A DNA stretch of 64,000 nt from Pseudodesulfovibrio nedwellii (GCF_027923765.1 NZ_AP026709.1:3213501-3277500), one strand, 5' to 3'. Positions 34,754 to 43,869 are shown, counted from the first letter of the stretch. Numbers and translations: made by a program. The notes: generated by a model not told the origin, from the sequence alone.

Positions 34754-35743
34754 ATGAAACGGGTATTGTGGATTGGTGCTTTATTTATTGCTTTTGTACT
34801 GTTGATACCTGTGTTGGGTGTTGCGGGACAAGACAATTTGGACTTGTGGCAGAAAGGGGAGATCAAGACTTCTATAGTTCAATTTGTGGAAGAGATCGTG
34901 GATGAATCGGGTCCGTATTATCTGCCGCCGGAGGACAGGATTGCGACTTTTGATATGGATGGAACAATTTTGTTGGAAAAACCGCAGTATGTTGTTTTTG
35001 ATTTTGCTGAACGTCAGTTACTCAAGCGCATAGAGGGCGATGCTTCTCTCAAGAACGTCCAGCCATATAAAGCTGTGGTTGAAAAGGATCTGTCGTACTT
35101 CAGTCACGATCCATATGCGGAGAACAGTTTGTATGCCATTTTGCTTTATGCCACGGACGGATTCACCGATGCGCAGTATAATGCTGCTCTTGCAAAGTAT
35201 TTTGCACAGGTGAAGGATAAACGGTTTGGTTTGAGCTACGATAGGCTGGTGTATGCGCCCGTGGTGCAATTGATAGATTACCTCAAGGCGCATCAGTTTA
35301 CCGTATATATTTGTTCCGGGTCTGATCCGCAGTTCACCCGCGGGTTCGCATTGGAGGCAGCACATATAACTCCGGAGAATGTTATCGGGACAACAGTGCT
35401 TACCACGTGGGACCGAGAGAGAAAGGACGCTGATTTTGTACGGCAGCATGAATTTGTGAAGCCAATCAACGATAAAGAGGGCAAACCTGTTAATATTCGG
35501 AACAAAATTGGCCGGGTTCCCGTGTTCGCATTGGGCAACTCCGGTGGCGATTTCCATATGCTTGAATACTCCAAGGCAGCGGCTCACAGTATTCAATTGA
35601 TCGTCAATCACGATGATCCCGAGCGGGAGTATCAGTACAAGGATGAGGAAATGAGAACCATGTGCCGCGAAAATGGATGGCATGAAATCAGTATGAAAAA
35701 GGATTTCAAGGTGGTTTTTGCGGAAGTTGATGCAAAAAAATAA
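34754..35743 (+). CDS. Secreted HAD-superfamily phosphatase
   Basis: 329 aa from the ATG at 34754 after GGAGGTGG. The N-terminal signal is RVLWIGALFIAFVLLIPVLG. HAD motif I is ATFDMDGTIL, motif II YICSGSDPQF, and the acidic motif IV GNSGGDFHM. The DMDGT nucleophile marks a phosphomonoesterase or related transferase, here exported or membrane-anchored. The substrate is unknown. Confidence 0.85.
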   Translation: MKRVLWIGALFIAFVLLIPVLGVAGQDNLDLWQKGEIKTSIVQFVEEIVDESGPYYLPPEDRIATFDMDGTILLEKPQYVVFDFAERQLLKRIEGDASLKNVQPYKAVVEKDLSYFSHDPYAENSLYAILLYATDGFTDAQYNAALAKYFAQVKDKRFGLSYDRLVYAPVVQLIDYLKAHQFTVYICSGSDPQFTRGFALEAAHITPENVIGTTVLTTWDRERKDADFVRQHEFVKPINDKEGKPVNIRNKIGRVPVFALGNSGGDFHMLEYSKAAAHSIQLIVNHDDPEREYQYKDEEMRTMCRENGWHEISMKKDFKVVFAEVDAKK

Positions 35744-35762
35744 CGTGTCGAAATAGATGAAA

Positions 35763-35796
35763 GGCCCCGGAGCATCGTGCACCGGGGCCTTTTTTT
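35763..35796 (+). terminator. Terminator of the HAD phosphatase gene
   Basis: GGCCCCGG ... CCGGGGCC followed by TTTTTTT. Confidence 0.9.
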
Positions 35797-35813
35797 GATG
35801 TTTTTCAGGTTGG

Positions 35814-38135
35814 TTATTGGAAGGCCTGTTTCAATCTGGCCCTGCTCGTTTTTGAGAGAGTGTGTGAAGACAGGGCTGTACCGATTAGGGCCTTTGCCTC
35901 AGCCTTTTGTTTATCCGTTTCGGCGATGTTAAGAAGGTACAAATAGGCATCAGTGAATTCCGGCCATGTCTGTATGGATTTTTTCAATGTGCTTCTGGCT
36001 TGTTCTGTCTGTCCATACCGGTGTTGGGCAAAGGCGAGGTTGAATGTGTATCTGGGGTTCGCGGTCAGATCGGAAGCAGTTTGAGCAAAAGTAACCGATT
36101 CTTTGGGGGATTTCTCCCCGAGAATAACCGACAGATTATATGCGGCACGAGCGAGTTGCGGGTCTGCTTTCAGGCTGGCACGCAAAAACTTTTCGGCTCC
36201 TGCCGTGTCTCCCATTTCGCTTTTGAGTAAACCGAGATTGTAGAGAATGGCCGGATCTTCTGGCGCCAGTGGTAATGCTTTCATGAGCAGTACCTCAGCA
36301 CCTTGAAGATCTCCGCCACGGGCGTGTGCCATGGCATTGTTCACCAGGGGCGGGACGGCTTGTGGGGCCAGTTCGTGCGCTTTTCCAAATGCCATACTTG
36401 CCTGTTTAAGATCCCGACCAAGCATGTAATAGTTCCCCAGATTGTAGTGTGATGTCCACATGTCAGGGCGTGCGGTCAGGGAAGTCAGATATTCCTTTTG
36501 GGCTTTATCCAGATTCGTTTTGTGTTTACCTTTGGTTATTTGCATTGGAACACCGTTTAGGGCTGCGGCAGCTCTGATACGAACCAGTCGGATTGGGTCG
36601 CCGGTTGCCACAACTAATGCCTGTGCCGCCTGAGGTGAAGGAGGTGGGCCGAGTGCGTCGGCTGCGGCAGAACGAACCAATGGTGAAGAATTCTCCAAGG
36701 CAGAGATAAGGGAAGGCCATTTTTTTGCATCTGGGCATGTTCGTAGCAAACGAATAAGCGATGTCACGAAGATGGGATCGCTTTTTTTGTTGGCAATATA
36801 AGTGGTCATTGCGGAGAGTTTGGTCCAGTCGCCCTTTCTAGCGGCGTCTACGAGCCCTGCCCGGTGAAGCACAGGGGCCTGGTAATCTCGTGTACGCCAT
36901 TCTCTGACGGTTTTGTCCGCCCATTTGGCCTCCTTATCCGTATGGCAGCCGTTGCATGCGTTAGGCGAGCCGTAGGCAATGGTTGTTGCCGGAGTCGGCG
37001 GGAGCATTGAATGGTCGCTACGATCCATACGGGCGAAATGAGTTTTATGCATATGGCAGGATATGCAGGTAGGTGTATCCGGTCCGGTCGTATGCATGGT
37101 GTGTTTTTCAGGCTCTGCGACTTTATTGTCGTGGCAGGGGGAACAGGCCGAATTCGGATCGTTTTTTTGGCGGAAGCGGCCACTAGAAGTATGACAATGC
37201 ACACATCCCAATTTGCCGGATTTGACACATGGGCTCAGGCTCCAGGTGGTGTGGGTATAGTTCTCGCCGAGGTCTCGGCCATCGGGATACCAGTCCGGGT
37301 CTTCCAGCGTGACAAGGTCGAAGTGGTCGTAAAATTCATCACCCGGCATGAATGCACCAGTGAGTGGGATCATCTGCGCATGACAGGGCGCGCAGGCGTC
37401 TGAGTTTTCTTTAGCTGTAAATTTCCCCTTGCCGCCGAGGATTTTTAAATCTTTGGGTACGTTTCCTTTACCGGCTTCGCGGCACACACGGTTGTGTTCC
37501 GAAGACGGGCCGTGGCAGGTTTCGCAATTGATGCCGGGTTCGGCCCAAGTGGTTTCGTAAATGCCGGTTTTCGGATCATAGTTGTTGCGCATCTGGCTGA
37601 CATGGCAACCGTGGCAGGATGTGTTGAAGGTGTATGCGGCATCAGTCCATGATACGGATTCTCCGCCTGTGTGGCGGATGCCGCTTCCTGCCATGTCGAA
37701 CCATTCCTTTTTGACGACATCATAGGCCAGAGGCAGCGTCTGCAGACGACCTTTGTCCATGGGGGTCAGGAAATAATAGACGTATTTGCCACCGAGAACG
37801 TGTTCAATGGTGAGTTTTTTTTGTCCCTGGTCTGTTTTCTCGATGATGTATCCTTGCCCTTTGCCTACATAAGCCTGGTAGTTGGCTTTCTCGATGGTCA
37901 GAGGGGTGGGATGTGGAGTGAGGTTCGTTTCGGCGAACACTTCGGTGTACGGTTGCATGGCGGTGCCATGGCGGGACGGTGCCCAAAGTTCGTAGAATCG
38001 TTCATGGCAGTCCCGACAGCTTTTGGACCCGGCAAAACTTTTGGCCCATGTTTGTGAAGGTGCAAGCAGCAAGATTGCGGTGATGATTGCTAACCATGTC
38101 AATGAGAAGTGTCGCTGGACTGTCGGGTATTTCAT
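35814..38135 (-). CDS. Octaheme cytochrome c with HEAT and TPR repeats
   Basis: 773 aa with a signal peptide (AIITAILLLAPSQTWAKS). Eight CxxCH sites: CRDCH, CHGCH, CETCH, CAPCH, CVHCH, CSPCH, CISCH, CNGCH, all within about residues 38-400. Around 480-545 a HEAT-like pair (SSPLVRSAAADALG, RLVRIRAAAALNGV) follows, then TPRs at about 555-740 (WTSHYNLGNYYMLGRDLKQA, AILYNLGLLKSEMGD). It is probably a periplasmic electron-transfer protein with a protein-docking tail. This fusion type occurs in anaerobic bacteria with unknown partner; it may receive electrons from the quinone pool or another cytochrome. Confidence 0.88.
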   Translation of the reverse strand: MKYPTVQRHFSLTWLAIITAILLLAPSQTWAKSFAGSKSCRDCHERFYELWAPSRHGTAMQPYTEVFAETNLTPHPTPLTIEKANYQAYVGKGQGYIIEKTDQGQKKLTIEHVLGGKYVYYFLTPMDKGRLQTLPLAYDVVKKEWFDMAGSGIRHTGGESVSWTDAAYTFNTSCHGCHVSQMRNNYDPKTGIYETTWAEPGINCETCHGPSSEHNRVCREAGKGNVPKDLKILGGKGKFTAKENSDACAPCHAQMIPLTGAFMPGDEFYDHFDLVTLEDPDWYPDGRDLGENYTHTTWSLSPCVKSGKLGCVHCHTSSGRFRQKNDPNSACSPCHDNKVAEPEKHTMHTTGPDTPTCISCHMHKTHFARMDRSDHSMLPPTPATTIAYGSPNACNGCHTDKEAKWADKTVREWRTRDYQAPVLHRAGLVDAARKGDWTKLSAMTTYIANKKSDPIFVTSLIRLLRTCPDAKKWPSLISALENSSPLVRSAAADALGPPPSPQAAQALVVATGDPIRLVRIRAAAALNGVPMQITKGKHKTNLDKAQKEYLTSLTARPDMWTSHYNLGNYYMLGRDLKQASMAFGKAHELAPQAVPPLVNNAMAHARGGDLQGAEVLLMKALPLAPEDPAILYNLGLLKSEMGDTAGAEKFLRASLKADPQLARAAYNLSVILGEKSPKESVTFAQTASDLTANPRYTFNLAFAQHRYGQTEQARSTLKKSIQTWPEFTDAYLYLLNIAETDKQKAEAKALIGTALSSHTLSKTSRARLKQAFQ

Positions 38136-38178
38136 AATTGAATTCGTACGCTATTTGTGAGTGTTTGGTAAGAAAGAG

Positions 38179-38205
38179 TGTGCCCGCTCAGTTTGAGCGG
38201 GCACA
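38179..38205 (-). terminator. Hairpin after the sulfatase gene
   Basis: TGTGCCCGCTCA and TGAGCGGGCACA around a 3-nt loop; on the minus strand CTCTTTCTTACC follows. Reasonable terminator with a weak U-run. Confidence 0.7.
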
Positions 38206-38225
38206 GTGTGTCAGAGCGTGTTGTT

Positions 38226-39917
38226 TTATTGAGTAGGCGGTGTCAGCTTTTTCATGACCTGATCGATGGTGAAGCTGGCTGCCTTCATTCGAGGCGGGTA
38301 TTCCTGGAATGTCTTCAGGAAATCCCCCACGGCGCTTTGTGCTGGGACCAGCAGGAAAGAGCGCTCAAGATACCAATCCCAATAGGAGTTGGAAGTAATT
38401 GGGGCCTGTTCATACGGGTCTGTACGAAGGTTGAACAACCAAGGGATTCTCGTGTTGACGAAAGGTTCGCTCCAGACTTTCAAAGTGCCGGGGGTGCGTT
38501 GCTGGGCAAAGACGATTTTCCAGTTGTCGTAACGCAAACCCAACAAATCGCCGTCATCCGAAAAGTAGAAGTACTCCTCGCGCGGAGGGGTTTCTATTTG
38601 ATCCGTCAGATATGGCAGGAAGTTGTATCCATCCAGATGGACCTTGAAATCTTTGCCATTTGCTTTGTGTCCGGTCAGGAGTTTTTCCTTCACATCGGTT
38701 TCGCCTGCGGCGGCAAGAAGCGTGGGCATCCAGTCCATGTGCGATATGATCTCGTTGGAAATGCTTCCGGCCTTGATGTGGCCGGGCCAGCGGACCATTG
38801 CGGGGACGCGGAATGCTCCTTCCCAGTTGGAATTTTTTTCGTTGCGGAACGGGGAGGTGCCGGCATCGGGCCACGTGTTCTTATGCGGACCATTGTCGGT
38901 CGAATAGAAAACGATGGTGTTGTCGGCAATGTCTGCCGTGTCAATAGCATCAAGGACCATGCCCACGTTCTTGTCATGCTGGACCATGGCGTCGTGGTAG
39001 ACTGATTGCCAGCGTCCGGCCTGCTCCTTGAGTTCTTCAGGGACATACGTTCTGAAATGCATGTGGGTAAAGTTGACCCAGACGAAGAATGGGGCGCCAG
39101 TCTTTGCCTGTTTCATGATGTAGTCGGCACTGCGCTTGGCAATGTCATCATCAATGGTTTCCATGCGCTTCTTGGTCAGCGGGCCAGTGTCTTCGATATC
39201 TTGACCATCTGCTGTTGCAAAGGAGTGGATTACGCCACGAGGACCGTAGTTCTTTTTGAAATTGGGGTATTCTTCGGGCTTTGGATAATCCGGGTGTTCC
39301 GGCTCTTCTTCGGCATTGAGATGGTAGAGGTTACCATAAAATTCATCGAAGCCATGGTTGGTAGGAAGGTGCTTGTCTTGATCACCCAAGTGGTTTTTAC
39401 CAAATTGGGCCGTTGCATAACCGTGATTTTTAAGAAGTTCGGCAATGGTCGGGTCAGCTTCATCCATGCCGAGTTCTGCTCCGGGCATACCCACTTTGGA
39501 CAGGCCTGTACGATATACGGATTGGCCTGTGATGAATGCGGAGCGACCGGCTGTGCAGCTTTGTTCTGCGTAGTAGTCAGTGAACATCATGCCTTCATTG
39601 GCCACACGGTCGATGTTGGGAGTCTGATAACCCATCATACCATGGGTATAAACGCTGAGGTTGCTTTGTCCGATATCATCACCCCAGATGACGACAATGT
39701 TCGGTTTGTCGGAGGAGGGCGTGACTGCTGTCGGGGCAGCTTCGGCAACAGGTTGTACCGAGTTGTCTGCCTCAGGTGTTTTGGGTTGCGTAGGAGCAGG
39801 GCTCGAAATAGTCGTTTCTGATGTTTTTTCTTCCTGCGTGTCGGAGTCAGATCCGCATGCGGTAAGCATCGTCAAAAAAAGCATAAGGCACAAAGAGGTG
39901 AGTAGCCATCGTTTCAT
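38226..39917 (-). CDS. Lipoprotein arylsulfatase (Cys-type)
   Basis: 563 aa from the second of two adjacent ATGs, which is better spaced from GGAGG. A lipoprotein signal (LMLFLTMLTACGSD) and a Ser/Thr/Pro linker precede a sulfatase domain: NIVVIWGDDIGQSNLSVYTH (metal site), EQSCTAGRSAFITGQ (CxAxR, Cys to formylglycine), FGKNHLGD, and FYSTDNGPHKNTWPDAGTSP. The protein is probably exposed on the periplasmic side of a membrane. Conversion of the Cys needs a sulfatase-maturating enzyme (anSME in anaerobes) encoded elsewhere. It may release sulfate from organic esters, useful for a sulfate reducer; that is inference. Confidence 0.9.
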   Translation of the reverse strand: MKRWLLTSLCLMLFLTMLTACGSDSDTQEEKTSETTISSPAPTQPKTPEADNSVQPVAEAAPTAVTPSSDKPNIVVIWGDDIGQSNLSVYTHGMMGYQTPNIDRVANEGMMFTDYYAEQSCTAGRSAFITGQSVYRTGLSKVGMPGAELGMDEADPTIAELLKNHGYATAQFGKNHLGDQDKHLPTNHGFDEFYGNLYHLNAEEEPEHPDYPKPEEYPNFKKNYGPRGVIHSFATADGQDIEDTGPLTKKRMETIDDDIAKRSADYIMKQAKTGAPFFVWVNFTHMHFRTYVPEELKEQAGRWQSVYHDAMVQHDKNVGMVLDAIDTADIADNTIVFYSTDNGPHKNTWPDAGTSPFRNEKNSNWEGAFRVPAMVRWPGHIKAGSISNEIISHMDWMPTLLAAAGETDVKEKLLTGHKANGKDFKVHLDGYNFLPYLTDQIETPPREEYFYFSDDGDLLGLRYDNWKIVFAQQRTPGTLKVWSEPFVNTRIPWLFNLRTDPYEQAPITSNSYWDWYLERSFLLVPAQSAVGDFLKTFQEYPPRMKAASFTIDQVMKKLTPPTQ

Positions 39918-40133
39918 CATATTGCCTCCCTTGTTTTTTCATTTTTAATCCGAAGTCGCCATTACGGCGGTCGGACGTCTGATATGGGATACTCTATGCT
40001 GTACACGTGTCAGCCGAATGAGTCCACTCTGTTTAGGAAAAAGGGAAAAGAATTTTTGGGGAGGGAGAGAAAGGCGTTTCGTGTGTGCGTCTTAGAAAGA
40101 CAACCGGGCTGGTGCCTGGAAATGCGTAGGGCA

Positions 40134-40170
40134 CAAAAAAAAGAAGCAACCACATTTGTGATTGCTTCTT
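40134..40170 (-). terminator. Terminator of the tRNA-Gln/tRNA-Glu unit
   Basis: AAGAAGCAA and TTGCTTCTT (40141-40170) with a nine-base A run on the plus strand. Confidence 0.85.
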
Positions 40171-40180
40171 ATTCTGGTCT

Positions 40181-40258
40181 TGGCGTCCCCAAGGGGATTT
40201 GAACCCCTGTTAACGGCGTGAAAGGCCGCCGTCCTGGACCAGGCTAGACGATGGGGAC
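40181..40258 (-). tRNA. tRNA-Glu (TTC), copy 2
   Basis: 78 nt, identical to the copy at 34467-34544. It is 11 bp from tRNA-Gln and probably on the same transcript, with the terminator just beyond. Confidence 0.95.
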
Positions 40259-40269
40259 GCATATTAAAT

Positions 40270-40344
40270 TGGCTGGGCTGCAAGGACTCGAACCTTGATT
40301 AACGGAGCCAGAACCCGTCGTCCTGCCAATTGAACGACAGCCCA
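40270..40344 (-). tRNA. tRNA-Gln (CTG)
   Basis: 75 nt with encoded CCA. Acceptor TGGGCTG/CAGCCCA, anticodon arm ACGGG-TTCTGGC-TCCGT (anticodon CTG), T arm CAAGG-TTCGAGT-CCTTG. Confidence 0.93.
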
Positions 40345-40404
40345 GCAGCGAGAAGATGATTTAAGAGCTAGGCCCCGTAATGTCAACTTCTTTTTTGCTT
40401 TTTT

Positions 40405-40755
40405 TTAGATTGCGCGGGCGAGCTTGCGGGTACGTTTCTTCAGTTTGTTGATTTTGCGGCGAATGTAGTCACGCTTGTTGCGATCTTCCAGGGCCTCTTT
40501 TTCAACACGCAGAGCTCGAATCTGCTTTTTGATTTCGCCAATCTGTTTCTTGTAAGGGGAAACCTGTTCTTCTTCGACGAAGCCGAAGACATCCTTAATT
40601 TCCTGAACCAGTGCGTCCTTGTCTTTACCGGATGCGCCGGAAATCATGGGAAGCTTGGCCACGCACATAGCACGCAGCTCTTTTGCGGTCATTTTTTCCA
40701 GGGGCTTGGTCAGGCCAAGTTCGTCAAAGGAAATTTCTTTTACGTCTTCACTCAT
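40405..40755 (-). CDS. Small basic coiled-coil protein, unknown function
   Basis: 116 aa with GGAGTACACC before the ATG. The N-terminal half (EKMTAKELRAMCVAKLPMIS, KDKDALVQEIKDVFGF) resembles a SAP/Rho-N-like helix-extended-loop-helix found in nucleic-acid proteins. The C-terminal half is a Lys/Arg-rich coiled coil (KRDYIRRKINKLKKRTRKLA). Nucleic acid binding is plausible. It follows a DUF721 gene on the same strand with a 33-bp gap. Confidence 0.7.
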   Translation of the reverse strand: MSEDVKEISFDELGLTKPLEKMTAKELRAMCVAKLPMISGASGKDKDALVQEIKDVFGFVEEEQVSPYKKQIGEIKKQIRALRVEKEALEDRNKRDYIRRKINKLKKRTRKLARAI

Positions 40756-40788
40756 GGTGTACTCCTTAAAATGTACTGAGGCGAAATG

Positions 40789-41280
40789 TTATTCCGAATC
40801 GTCAAACATTCGCCGGTAGGCCCGGTAACATCTCCCCACGGGGGAGTTCGGGTCTAGCTCATCTTTTAATCGACCTAAATTCTTAGGTCTTTTAAGTTTC
40901 CTCGGAGGCTTTGGAGCCTCCGGCCGAATATCTTCGTCCAAAGGAACTCTGCCGTTTAGCAGCTCGAATACGACTTTGTCAAAGACTTCTTCGCCCAGAA
41001 ATGCGTTTATTTTTTGGAGCAACATCGGAGCCAAGTATTGGGCTTCCTGCATAATGATGGGATCTCCGGCCGCGAGGATGATTTTGGTACCCCGGTGTCC
41101 GAGAGGGCGGGCCATCGGCGCCATTTCACCCATGATATCATCCCATGCACGCCACAGCCTAACCAGAGCAGCTCCACCTGTGGTGTCCAGCTTGTCCAGA
41201 AAACGCGGCATCAGATCGCTTGTCTTTTTCGGACCAGCCTTGGGAGTGTACTCGTTGTATTTTCTCCGGTTGCGTCGCAT
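40789..41280 (-). CDS. DUF721 (DciA-like) domain protein
   Basis: 163 aa from ATG 41280; a GTG four codons earlier is also possible. It matches the DUF721 pattern: LVRLWRAWDDIMGEMAPMA, HRGTKIILAAGDPIIMQEAQ, LNGRVPLDEDIRPE. DciA proteins load replicative helicase in many bacteria. The C-terminal LGRLKDELDPNSPVGRCYR tail looks lineage-specific. The helicase link is from the family only. Confidence 0.75.
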   Translation of the reverse strand: MRRNRRKYNEYTPKAGPKKTSDLMPRFLDKLDTTGGAALVRLWRAWDDIMGEMAPMARPLGHRGTKIILAAGDPIIMQEAQYLAPMLLQKINAFLGEEVFDKVVFELLNGRVPLDEDIRPEAPKPPRKLKRPKNLGRLKDELDPNSPVGRCYRAYRRMFDDSE

Positions 41281-41440
41281 TGTGGTGTTCACTTTTTGTT
41301 GAATATCGTGATCCGTTGGTGAGTCAATTCCATAGTATTACAAAAAGTGAGAAAACAAACAATGAGCGGAATAACCATTGATTTGATTACAGACTGTAGC
41401 AATTTCAGGTTGAACGGCTTTTCTGTGTTCGCATGAAAAT

Positions 41441-41845
41441 TTATTTTTGATGCAAGTCGATGATGATAATAGACGGTTTCAACTCGTACGCTTCGCCGGA
41501 TCGTTCCTGTTCGTCTATCTCTTTGGCTGTCTCTTCAGCCACATCTTTGGGGTCGCCGCCTTTGATAATGCCGGAGATGACACCGTCTCGTATGGCGCGA
41601 TCCGGTTTAAATTGCCGACGGACGATGATCTCTTCTTGTGCATATCCTTCCTTGACGATGGTAATGAGATGATCCCCTTGTTTGTCGAGGCTGACTGAAC
41701 AGGGGCTGGTGCATGTCTTTTTGCCATCGGCGTACACGTCAGCACCGATGGGGTCGGTGCTGACAGGTATTTTTTGTTTGGGCGGGCCGCAGGCTGCCAA
41801 TATGCACAGGCAGGCCAAGGTCGAAATGATGCCAAGTGCTTTCAC
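41441..41845 (-). CDS. PEGA-like lipoprotein, short paralogue
   Basis: 134 aa from GTG at 41845, preceded by GAGGAG; the ORF continues upstream without a start site of quality. Lipobox ILAACG. The body has IPVSTDPIGADVYADGKKTC followed by TSPCSVSLDKQG, a PEGA-type motif with a Cys pair, then an acidic tail. The 42945-43718 protein shares the same motif. The pair brackets the UspA gene. The role is unknown; it is probably outer-membrane or cell-surface anchored. Confidence 0.75.
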   Translation of the reverse strand: MKALGIISTLACLCILAACGPPKQKIPVSTDPIGADVYADGKKTCTSPCSVSLDKQGDHLITIVKEGYAQEEIIVRRQFKPDRAIRDGVISGIIKGGDPKDVAEETAKEIDEQERSGEAYELKPSIIIIDLHQK

Positions 41846-41858
41846 TTTTTTCTCCTCG

Positions 41859-42749
41859 CTACATGCATACTCTGGCGCGGTAATTGACGATAATGGCCGG
41901 GCATCCCGGGGACAGTGCGACTTGAATAGTTGTAGAACCAATTGAAGGCTGCGCTGGTTCCTCGCTGGAGGAATATTGCGCCATAATAATGATATCGGAT
42001 TCATCCCATCGTGCCTGCTTGAGAATTTCCGTGTACGGGATGCCTTCCCAACAATGATATGTGTGGCTAATTCCGTCCAAGGCTTTTGCATACCGTTTTT
42101 TCATGCGTTCCATGGCTTTGTCGATGAATATGTCCATTTTCTGCATGTAGTATTTAGGATTGGGACGAGTTTGGCCCACGTCGAGCACATGGAAGATATC
42201 CAGATGCGCGCTGTTGGTGCGGGCGAGTTGTGTCGCATAGCAAAGAGCCGAATCCGAGGGTGTTGAGAAGTCGGTCGCCATGAGGACGCGCTTGATATCC
42301 GCCCCCTTGGGCATTTCATTGGTCACCACCATGACCGGACAGAAGACGTTAGCGCAAACTTTACGGATGGAGGTGTCCACCACCCCCCACATGCGATCAG
42401 GACGGTGCATGCCAGATGTGTGATGCCCCATGACGATCAGGTCTATGCCTTCCGAATGGATGATCTTGAGAAGTTGTTCGTCCACGGTGCCGGCAACTAC
42501 TCTGATGGAGTGGTTGGGGATATCCTTGAGATCTTCGGCATAGTACTTGGCTATCTTGTTTCGAGTGGATTCGATGAGTTCCTTTTCCGGGATGGTCTCC
42601 TCAAAGGAACACCATGCGTCTTTGCCCAGAGGAAGGGCGTGGAACAGGATTAATTCGGCCCCGCGTTTTCGGGCAAGATCAAAGGCCGCTTTGGGCGCGG
42701 TTTGTGTATCGATCTGAGGGGTCACTGCCAGAAGTATTTTCTTGAACAT
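41859..42749 (-). CDS. Tandem universal stress protein (UspA)
   Basis: 296 aa from ATG 42749 with GGAGG before it. Two Usp domains: residues 1-145 (MFKKILLAVTPQIDTQTAPK, LIVMGHHTSGMHR) and 150-290 (IKRVLMATDFSTPSDSALCY, IIIMAQYSSSEEPAQPSIGS). The first has a GHHTSG variant of the ATP-binding GX2GX9G(S/T) motif and the second a weak one. It probably binds nucleotide under stress. It ends 13 bp before the short lipoprotein start. Confidence 0.88.
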   Translation of the reverse strand: MFKKILLAVTPQIDTQTAPKAAFDLARKRGAELILFHALPLGKDAWCSFEETIPEKELIESTRNKIAKYYAEDLKDIPNHSIRVVAGTVDEQLLKIIHSEGIDLIVMGHHTSGMHRPDRMWGVVDTSIRKVCANVFCPVMVVTNEMPKGADIKRVLMATDFSTPSDSALCYATQLARTNSAHLDIFHVLDVGQTRPNPKYYMQKMDIFIDKAMERMKKRYAKALDGISHTYHCWEGIPYTEILKQARWDESDIIIMAQYSSSEEPAQPSIGSTTIQVALSPGCPAIIVNYRARVCM

Positions 42750-42890
42750 ATTGCCTCCATCGCGTCGCCGAGGTGTCGTTTCTACATACCGCCAATCGGC
42801 TTTGACGGTGTCCATTGTTACTGTCGCAATTCCATAGGAGTAGTACAAACATTATCAGATGATTGCGGCCAATGTCACCCACGATGCCTA

Positions 42891-42923
42891 AAAAAAAGAA
42901 AGCCCTGCCGAAGCAGGGCTTTC
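42891..42923 (-). terminator. Terminator of the long PEGA-like lipoprotein gene
   Basis: GAAAGCCCTGC-CGAA-GCAGGGCTTTC with a seven-base A run on the plus strand. Confidence 0.85.
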
Positions 42924-42944
42924 CCTTGATATTGATTAATTTTT

Positions 42945-43718
42945 TTATTGTGAGCTGTCAGTAGCCTCTTCTGCTTCGTGCTTCTTTTCAGCTCCTTCCA
43001 GAAATTCGAGAGCATCCAATCCGGCTGCAACGGGATTGACGTGCACACCCACGCTGGTGGAACTGGATGAGGAATGCTGCGACATGGACCCATCCTTGTT
43101 GTAATGAGTGGAAGTATGCGAATGGTGGCTCACTTCTTTTTCAGTACCAACGGTTGGTGCAGCAATGGCGGCTTCTTTGAGGACCTCTTCGCCAACACCT
43201 GCGGGGTCATCTTCAATGGCGGAGCCGATGGTGACCGGTTCAGTGGTTTTTACCGTCGCCTGTTGGGATTGTGTGGCGGCAGTGGCCGGAGCCGTTCCGT
43301 TTTCTGGGACCAGAGAGACGACGACAGAGCTTGGGGTCAGGACATATGCGTTGCCGCTTGCCTCATCCTGTTCCGCTGTAAGGAGTGCGTTGGTAATAGA
43401 GCCTTCGACAGAGCTGCCCATGGATGAACTGGACATGCCAGATTGGACGGCATCGCGTGTCACGCCGCCTGTGTCGTATTTCTGAGATATTTGAACATCG
43501 GCCTGTTTGTAACCGGATTTCTTTAAAGTAAGGATGTGTGCCTGGGTTTTTTCCAGTTCTACGGAACACGGAGTGGTGCACGTTTGCATACCGTCTGCGA
43601 AAACCTGAGCACCACTGGGGTTGCTGGACACTGGGATGTTTTGTGTTGCGACGCCACAACCCATAAGGGGAAGTGCTGCCAGAGTAAGGGACAGGGCAAT
43701 TCGAGTGTATCTTTTCAT
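42945..43718 (-). CDS. PEGA-like lipoprotein, long paralogue
   Basis: 257 aa from the second of two ATGs. Lipobox LPLMGCG. Residues about 25-70 (IPVSSNPSGAQVFADGMQTC, TTPCSVELEK) match the short paralogue including the TC-TxPCSV cysteine pair. The rest is low-complexity, rich in Ser, Ala and His (SHHSHTSTHYNKDGSMSQHS). Function unknown; the His-rich stretch could bind metal. Confidence 0.75.
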   Translation of the reverse strand: MKRYTRIALSLTLAALPLMGCGVATQNIPVSSNPSGAQVFADGMQTCTTPCSVELEKTQAHILTLKKSGYKQADVQISQKYDTGGVTRDAVQSGMSSSSMGSSVEGSITNALLTAEQDEASGNAYVLTPSSVVVSLVPENGTAPATAATQSQQATVKTTEPVTIGSAIEDDPAGVGEEVLKEAAIAAPTVGTEKEVSHHSHTSTHYNKDGSMSQHSSSSSTSVGVHVNPVAAGLDALEFLEGAEKKHEAEEATDSSQ

Positions 43719-43836
43719 CATTCCTCCGGTAGTAGTATAGAACCCCTATAGTCTATGCCACTGAACAGGGCAACGGAAAGTCTCTCATCAGGACTTGACC
43801 GGCTGCCGCTACTTGGGGTAGGTAGTTTTTATTCCG

Positions 43837-43858
43837 TATATCAAGATATCCTGATATA
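43837..43858. promoter_or_regulatory. SahR operator before sahR-ahcY
   Basis: TATATCA-AGATATCC-TGATATA, a near-perfect palindrome 11 bp before the start codon, of the type ATATCA-N8-TGATAT described for SahR in Desulfovibrionales. Its position over the ribosome-binding/promoter region implies repression relieved when SAH rises. Confidence 0.85.
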
Positions 43859-43869
43859 GAGCAAAAGAC

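Noticed and set aside
40092-40283. 63-aa frame (and the similar 34450-34716 frame) across tRNA-Glu genes
   Set aside because: Translations of tRNA sequence; no coding evidence.
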